Assembly: GCA_963529855.1 (NCBI GenBank)
Contig: CAURZK010000002.1
Coordinates: 310,001 to 374,000 of the forward strand
Direction: 5' to 3'
Source of the DNA: 34-65-8 sp963529855
GTDB lineage: Bacteria > Pseudomonadota > Alphaproteobacteria > Sphingomonadales > Sphingomonadaceae
Length of the DNA stretch: 64,000 nucleotides
Positions 61,659 to 64,000 of the stretch are shown piece after piece (position 1 is the stretch's first letter; each line of letters begins with the position of its first letter). The notes beneath the pieces are model-generated. The model saw only the letters and a program-made list of their open reading frames with translations, was not told where the DNA came from and made no database searches. The position numbers and the translations under genes were made by a program.

Positions 61659-64000
61659 TCACGCGACGAGGCGCAAGTGATCCCCGCCGCGCCGCGTCGT
61701 AAGCGCGACGTTGGCGATGCCGGCCACCTCGGCCAGTCGCTCGGCAAGATTGCCATCCAGCTTGAAGTCCCGGCCAAGGCGCACCAGCGGTTCCCGCTCG
61801 GCCCCGGTCTTGAGCGTTGCCAGCACCTCGCCATTGCCGGGGGTCCCGGGCACCAGCAGCGCCTTCAGTTCCGCAAGCGCACCCGCATCGTGCAATTCGA
61901 GGCTCAGCAGCATGCGCGCGGCACCGTGGACTTCGGCCAGTGGCCGCGCGCCGCGCACCGTCACGCGGGGCGGATCGTCCGGATTGGGAGCATCGAGTTC
62001 TACCGTCAGCAGCACGCACGTGCTTTCCGCTGCCCATTTGGTAAAGCTCTCGACCAGCCCTTCTTCGAAACAGGCCGCGCTGAACTGCCCGGTCTGGTCG
62101 GAAAAATCGGCGCGGATGAATGTGCCGCCCTTGCGGGTCTGCCCCTTGCGCGCGCCCTCCACCATCGCGGCCATAACCGCCTGGCTGCGGCCGGAGCCGC
62201 CACCCCCGCCGCCACCTTCCATCAGGCTCTGGTATGTGCGCGCGCCATTGGCTGAGGCAACTTGCCAGTACTGCTGCACCGGATGGGCGGAGAAATAGAA
62301 GCCGAAGTTCTCGCGTTCCTGCGCCATGCGTTCGGGCCGGGTCCACGGTTCGGCAGGCTTCAGTCGCAGCTCTTCAGGCGCGGCATCCTCGCCGCCGAAC
62401 AACCCCGCCTGCCCGCTTTCGCGTTCGCGGCTGGCGGCATCGGCCACGGCCAGCAGCAGGTCGATGTTGGCATGGAGGCGTGCCCTATCCTCTTCCAGAG
62501 CATCGAGCGCACCGGCGCAGATCAACCCTTCCAGCTGACGCGAATTCATCGAGCCCTTCGGCAGCCGCTCGAACAGGTCCTTGAGGCTGACGAAGGGTCC
62601 GCGTGCCGCGCGTTCATCGACCAGCGCTTCCATCGCTTTTTCGCCCACGTTGCGAATGCCCGCGAGGGCATAACGCACGGCATATCCATCGTCGGTCTGC
62701 TCGACAGTGAACTCTGCTTCCGAAGCATTCACGCACGGCGGCGCGACGACGATCCCGTTGCGGCGGGCATCGTCGACGAACAGCGCCAGCTTTTCCGACT
62801 GGTGCATGTCGAAACACATCGACGCGGCGTAGAATTCTTCCGGGTAATGCGCCTTCAGCCACGCCGTCTGGTAAGCGAGCAAAGCGTAAGCGGCGGCGTG
62901 CGACTTGTTGAAACCATACCCAGCGAACTTGTCGATCAGGTCGAACAGCTCGTTCGCGCGCTTGGGCGGGATCTGCGATACCTCGCCGCAGCCCTCGATG
63001 AAGCGGCTGCGCTGCGCATCCATCTCGGCCTGGACTTTCTTGCCCATGGCGCGGCGCAGCAAGTCGGCATCGCCCAATGAGTAGCCGGCGAGGATCTGCG
63101 CCGCCTGCATGACCTGTTCCTGGTAGACGAAGATGCCGTAGGTTTCGGCAAGGATGCCTTCCAGCTTGGGGTGCGGATACTCGATCGGGACCTCGCCCGC
63201 CTTGCGCTTCCCGAACAGCGGGATGTTGTCCATCGGGCCCGGCCGATAGAGCGAGACGAGCGCGATGATATCTTCGAACTTGGTCGGCTTCACTGCGGTC
63301 AGCGTGCGCCGCATGCCTTCGGATTCGAGCTGGAACACCCCGACCGTGTCACCGCGCTTGAGGAGATCATAAACCGCCGGATCGTCCCAAGCGAGCCCCG
63401 CGAGATCGACCGCGACCCCGCGCTTCTCCAGCAGCTCGACCGCTTTTTGCAGCACCGACAGTGTCTTCAGCCCGAGGAAGTCGAACTTGACCAGGCCGGA
63501 ACTTTCGACGTGCTTCATGTCGAACTGCGTCACCGGCATGTCCGACCGCGGATCGCGGTAGAGCGGCACCAGCTTTGCCAGTGGCCGGTCGCCGATCACC
63601 ACGCCGGCCGCATGGGTCGAGGAATTGCGCGGGAAGCCCTCCAGCTGCATCGCCAGGTCGACGAGGCGCTTCACCTCGTTGTCATTGTCGTATTCGCGGC
63701 GGAAATCGGCGGCGCCGTTCAGCGCGCGCGGCAGGGTCCACGGGTCAGTCGGATGGTTGGGCACCATCTTGCACAGGCGATCGACGTGGCCATAGCTCAT
63801 CTGAAGGATGCGCCCGCAGTCGCGCAGCACCGCCCGCGCCTTCAGCTTGCCGAAGGTGATGATCTGGGCAACGTGATCGTGGCCGTACTTCTTCTGGACG
63901 TAGCGGATCACCTCGCCGCGGCGGGTTTCGCAGAAGTCGATGTCGAAATCCGGCATCGAGACGCGTTCCGGATTGAGGAAGCGTTCGAACAGCAGGCCCA
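61659..64000 (-). CDS. dnaE: DNA polymerase III alpha subunit, 5' part outside window
   Basis: This is the replicative polymerase. The visible 780 or so codons include the catalytic PDFDIDFCETRRGEV motif (metal aspartates), which sits just inside the right edge, then KARAVLRDCGRILQMSYG and the fingers region YRPGPMDNIPLFGKRKAGE, with the helix-hairpin-helix and OB region at the C-terminal end. The reading frame continues past 64000, where GLLFERFLNPERVS precedes the motif, so the PHP domain and N-terminus are missing. An unusual Gly run (EGGGGGGGSGRSQ) lies just before the OB fold. Confidence 0.95.
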   Translation of the reverse strand, partial: GLLFERFLNPERVSMPDFDIDFCETRRGEVIRYVQKKYGHDHVAQIITFGKLKARAVLRDCGRILQMSYGHVDRLCKMVPNHPTDPWTLPRALNGAADFRREYDNDNEVKRLVDLAMQLEGFPRNSSTHAAGVVIGDRPLAKLVPLYRDPRSDMPVTQFDMKHVESSGLVKFDFLGLKTLSVLQKAVELLEKRGVAVDLAGLAWDDPAVYDLLKRGDTVGVFQLESEGMRRTLTAVKPTKFEDIIALVSLYRPGPMDNIPLFGKRKAGEVPIEYPHPKLEGILAETYGIFVYQEQVMQAAQILAGYSLGDADLLRRAMGKKVQAEMDAQRSRFIEGCGEVSQIPPKRANELFDLIDKFAGYGFNKSHAAAYALLAYQTAWLKAHYPEEFYAASMCFDMHQSEKLALFVDDARRNGIVVAPPCVNASEAEFTVEQTDDGYAVRYALAGIRNVGEKAMEALVDERAARGPFVSLKDLFERLPKGSMNSRQLEGLICAGALDALEEDRARLHANIDLLLAVADAASRERESGQAGLFGGEDAAPEELRLKPAEPWTRPERMAQERENFGFYFSAHPVQQYWQVASANGARTYQSLMEGGGGGGGSGRSQAVMAAMVEGARKGQTRKGGTFIRADFSDQTGQFSAACFEEGLVESFTKWAAESTCVLLTVELDAPNPDDPPRVTVRGARPLAEVHGAARMLLSLELHDAGALAELKALLVPGTPGNGEVLATLKTGAEREPLVRLGRDFKLDGNLAERLAEVAGIANVALTTRRGGDHLRLVA

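Noticed and set aside
1..64000. tRNA, rRNA, CRISPR array, insertion sequence or prophage
   Set aside because: Read-through of gaps found no cloverleaf, repeat-spacer array, transposase or integrase gene, or long terminal repeats.

Overview
This GC-rich, densely packed 64-kb window reads as the chromosome of an aerobic alphaproteobacterium, most likely order Sphingomonadales (Erythrobacter, Altererythrobacter or Sphingomonas type). The basis is gene order and protein character: a nuoA-F block with a tiny membrane-protein gene before nuoF, an RNase E with a long acidic insertion in its S1 domain, and a full exosortase A (XrtA) exopolysaccharide locus. This placement is inference, since no rRNA or tRNA gene is present. 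I saw no insertion sequence, prophage or CRISPR array. About 56 protein genes are supported, two of them cut by the window ends.

Layout: 1-5.6 kb holds the minus-strand complex I operon (nuoA-B-C-D-E, a 46-residue membrane peptide, nuoF, and a partial secreted protein), most of it joined by overlapping stop and start codons. 5.7-12.8 kb is metabolic: a coniferyl-type aldehyde dehydrogenase, a thiolase, small envelope proteins, a 2-hydroxyacid dehydrogenase, a nitronate monooxygenase and a lipoprotein-type methyltransferase. 12.8-20.8 kb is a conserved housekeeping block: prfB, PBP1A and an amidase on the minus strand, then rne on the plus strand behind a 438-base, apparently highly structured leader. 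20.8-27.5 kb carries a haloalkane dehalogenase remnant, an ATP-grasp protein, a TonB-dependent receptor, a short-chain dehydrogenase, a stand-alone sdhB, a hotdog thioesterase and zapE.

27.5-47.0 kb is the main accessory system: an XrtA-type exopolysaccharide locus with a DSF-synthase (RpfF) homologue at its edge. The minus arm encodes export lipoprotein, chain-length regulator, tyrosine autokinase, outer-membrane protein, AAA ATPase, polysaccharide deacetylase, FemAB protein, glycosyltransferase, exosortase-EpsI fusion and asparagine-synthase-like amidotransferase. Farther along are an acyl-CoA ligase and a PLP decarboxylase. The plus arm encodes a GNAT/FemAB-like enzyme, an acyl carrier protein and two hydrolases. 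Together they should build, modify and export a surface polysaccharide and process PEP-CTERM proteins.

47.0-64.0 kb returns to housekeeping: an RNA methyltransferase, NAD(P)HX repair enzyme, ilvD, an N-formylglutamate amidohydrolase, ispE, ETF-ubiquinone oxidoreductase, a uracil-DNA glycosylase family protein, a lytic transglycosylase, moaB, a PA0069-type radical SAM protein with an SOS-like box, an acyl-CoA synthetase, and the C-terminal two thirds of dnaE running off the right edge.
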